NCBI GenBank assembly: GCA_022793875.1
Contig: JAAWDR010000038.1
Location: forward strand, 1-35,268
Reading direction: 5' to 3'
DNA: 35,268 nt
From: Clostridia bacterium
GTDB taxonomy: Bacteria > Bacillota > Clostridia > TANB77 > CAG-508
This document shows, piece by piece, positions 33,869 through 35,268 of the stretch. The position numbers and the translations under genes are program-made. The stretch's first letter is position 1, and every line of letters begins with the position of its first letter. The notes under the pieces are model-generated. The model did not search any database and was not told where the DNA came from. It saw nothing but the letters and a program-made list of their open reading frames with translations.

Positions 33869-33897
33869 ATTATACTCACTCCCTTTTTATTTGTCAA
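33869..33897 (-). promoter_or_regulatory. Consensus sigma-A promoter for the phospholipase-like/NrtR-like/rdgB unit
   Basis: Minus strand: -35 TTGACA (33897-33892), 17-bp spacer, -10 TATAAT (33874-33869). Both hexamers are perfect. Confidence 0.9.
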
Positions 33898-34019
33898 TAC
33901 TTTTTGTAGAAAATATAATAAGTTTTATAACTAATCAATATTAAAAATGATATTTGACTTTCACTCAAAATTTACACACCACTATTGATAAACTCAAAGA
34001 ATTAGTAAAAATCCAAGTA

Positions 34020-35160
34020 CTAGTTATAAAATTTCAGACCTTCAAAACCGACGTATGACTCGATTTTCCTAGTATCAATAGTCACATTTGTTCGAACAAT
34101 CATTCCAACGCGGTTTCCTTTTATCTCCACTCGAACAATTTTTCCGTAAGTTTCTCCATTCCCACGTGAAGAACTATGAGAACTCATTTTTTCCCAATCC
34201 TCAATTTCCGTCTCATTACAACTCACAGCATAATCTACAAATGACTCAACTAAACTTCTATTAGTATGAGCCCAACCTTTAATCTTCATCTCGACAAACC
34301 TGAAATTCCCGATATTTCTCATTAATTAAATCCATATCTATAATTAATCCTGCATCATTAGGTCTTCCTTTTTCACTCCCCCAATCTATCATACACCAAC
34401 TTCCTCCTATCCATTTAGGACTCGGATTTCCATATGTACTTATTATGTTTGAATTATAAAGATCATTCATATCATTATTAGCAAACGATAAAGACTCTAA
34501 AACTATATTTACTGTAAATGTTTTTGTTACATTACTGTTTATTTCCTTTATTGTTATCTCTACATTCCCTATTTTATCTTTTGCCGTTAATACTATTTTT
34601 CCTTCTTCTGTTTTATTTGCTTCTATTGTAGTACTATCACTAGATGTTACTGTTACTTCTGGTTCTTTACTAATTTCTCCTACTTTTGTTTCTTCTGTAT
34701 TTACTGTAATATTTCCATTATCAAATAGTATTTCATAATCTTTTCCTTGCACTTCTACAAAATATCTTACTGTGGTTTCTTCTGAATAAATTAGTGTATA
34801 TGTTACTGTTTTTTCTGTATTTCTTTTTACTGTTACATTTTCTTCACTTAATGCTATTCCTGTTATACTATTTGCTTCTCCTGTTATTTCTTTTATTTTG
34901 TAACCTTTTTCTCTTAAGTCACTTATTACTCCTGCAATTGTGACTTGTTCTCCACCTACCACTTCTTCCATTTGTCTTTCCATATATGATATTCTCGCTG
35001 CTTCTTCTATTTCTTTTATTTCTGATATTTTTGTTGACTCTTGTGCTTTTCCTAATAATCCACTTCCTGTTAAGGCTGCTATCGATAACCCTGCTAATAT
35101 TAGTAAAATTACGATTATAATTATAAGCGCTATTAGTGTTATTCCTTGATTTCTTTTCAT
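34020..35160 (-). CDS. Type IV prepilin-like protein, 379 aa, one +1 frameshift
   Basis: The N-terminus MKRNQGITLIALIIIIVILL followed by ILAGLSIAAL is a prepilin-type signal (short basic leader, glycine, hydrophobic helix) of the form common in clostridial pseudopilin-like surface proteins. A threonine/valine-rich extracellular beta region follows. After INEKY the frame breaks at plus g 34311. Skipping it continues GNFRFVEMKIKGWAHTNRSL and a C-terminal beta domain that ends YVGFEGLKFYN. The start at 35160 has GAGGAAAAGAAAAA, and the promoter at 35200-35228 lies just upstream. No pilus assembly genes are in the window. Between 33817 and 34019 I see only the promoter of the next gene. Confidence 0.82.
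34308..34314 (-). other. Extra C before Gly codon in the prepilin-like gene
   Basis: The coding strand reads GAG AAA TAT CGG GAA TTT CAG. Skipping the C (plus g at 34311) gives TAT GGG AAT TTC AGG and enters a 96-codon open frame. Here the glycine codon is GGG rather than GGA. Confidence 0.85.
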
Positions 35161-35199
35161 TTTTTCTTTTCCTCTTTCTTTTGTTTTTATTTGTCTTTT

Positions 35200-35228
35200 A
35201 TTATATATTTTGTCATTTTTAGACACAA
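35200..35228 (-). promoter_or_regulatory. Sigma-A promoter for the prepilin-like gene
   Basis: Minus strand: -35 TTGTGT (35228-35223), 17-bp spacer, -10 TATAAT (35205-35200). Confidence 0.7.
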
Positions 35229-35229
35229 G

Positions 35230-35259
35230 AAAAAGCACATATTTTACTATGTACTTTTT
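35230..35259 (-). terminator. Hairpin terminator of a gene beyond the right edge
   Basis: AAAAAGCACATA (35230-35241) pairs with TATGTACTTTTT (35248-35259) with one mismatch; on the minus strand it ends in TTTTTCTTG. Confidence 0.75.
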
Positions 35260-35268
35260 GACATAATA

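Noticed and set aside
34020..34322. Separate 100-aa protein starting MRNIGNF
   Set aside because: No ribosome site precedes the ATG and the frame continues the prepilin-like protein across the C-GGG site.
1..35268. CGG reassigned to another amino acid such as Trp, as known in some Bacillota
   Set aside because: A reassignment would keep the frame. In the split genes the frame itself breaks and only skipping the C restores the conserved sequence; the in-frame CGG codons sit where Arg is acceptable.

Overview
The window is a strongly AT-rich, densely coded chromosomal segment. Most genes run on the minus strand and carry strong AGGAGG-type ribosome sites. It looks like an anaerobic, spore-forming member of the Clostridia (Bacillota), probably an uncultured gut lineage. 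The grounds are the der-plsY-gpsA order, an RqcH/NFACT gene, RNase E/G, a COG4586/4587/3694 ABC transporter, Coat_F spore coat proteins, an Amidase_6 protein, TcdA and a clostridial prepilin-like protein. I see no rRNA, tRNA, CRISPR array, prophage or transposase.

Layout from left to right: uvrA (cut by the left edge); a two-helix membrane protein; a zinc-ribbon protein with the gpsA-plsY-der phospholipid/ribosome-assembly operon; a 114-aa protein; a secreted/membrane DUF2207 protein; a 388-bp gap holding three hairpins; a 279-aa protein with a textbook promoter. Then come rqcH (plus strand) facing the rimO-rng-pth operon across a near-perfect 146-bp palindrome; a coiled-coil protein with an extreme acidic repeat tail; a 150-aa internally duplicated protein; and cysE. 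Next is a compact set of nucleotidyltransferase, MoaA-like radical SAM, Nudix and thymidylate-kinase-like genes, followed by an ABC exporter operon, two cysteine-hydrolase-fold proteins, a RusA-type nuclease, rsmB, two small coat proteins, tcdA with a Nudix gene, a methyltransferase, rdgB, a degenerate NrtR-like gene, a zinc-phospholipase-like protein and a type IV prepilin-like protein.

The main observation is a recurring lesion. Five genes (uvrA, cysE twice, the radical SAM gene, the NrtR-like gene and the prepilin-like gene) are each split by exactly one extra C placed directly before a glycine GGN codon. This creates an in-frame CGG, and skipping that C restores a sensible protein every time. 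The 3' end of the DUF2207 gene holds three more candidates whose removal turns an odd tail into an unbroken glycine run. The same base, the same codon phase and the same amino acid at every site do not look like random decay. Either the organism uses +1 recoding (slippage or CGGN four-base reading) at some CGG codons, or the assembly has a very specific systematic error. At least seven other CGG codons are evidently read in frame as ordinary sense codons, so any recoding must depend on context.

The second theme is a family of short palindromic repeats built on GGGAC/GTCCC. They sit exactly at gene ends (plsY, der, rimO/rqcH, rsmB, RusA-like), supply stop codons and last residues, and in one case form an in-frame insertion inside rqcH. 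Several sigma-A promoters with exact 17-bp spacers, and hairpin terminators, define the transcription units.
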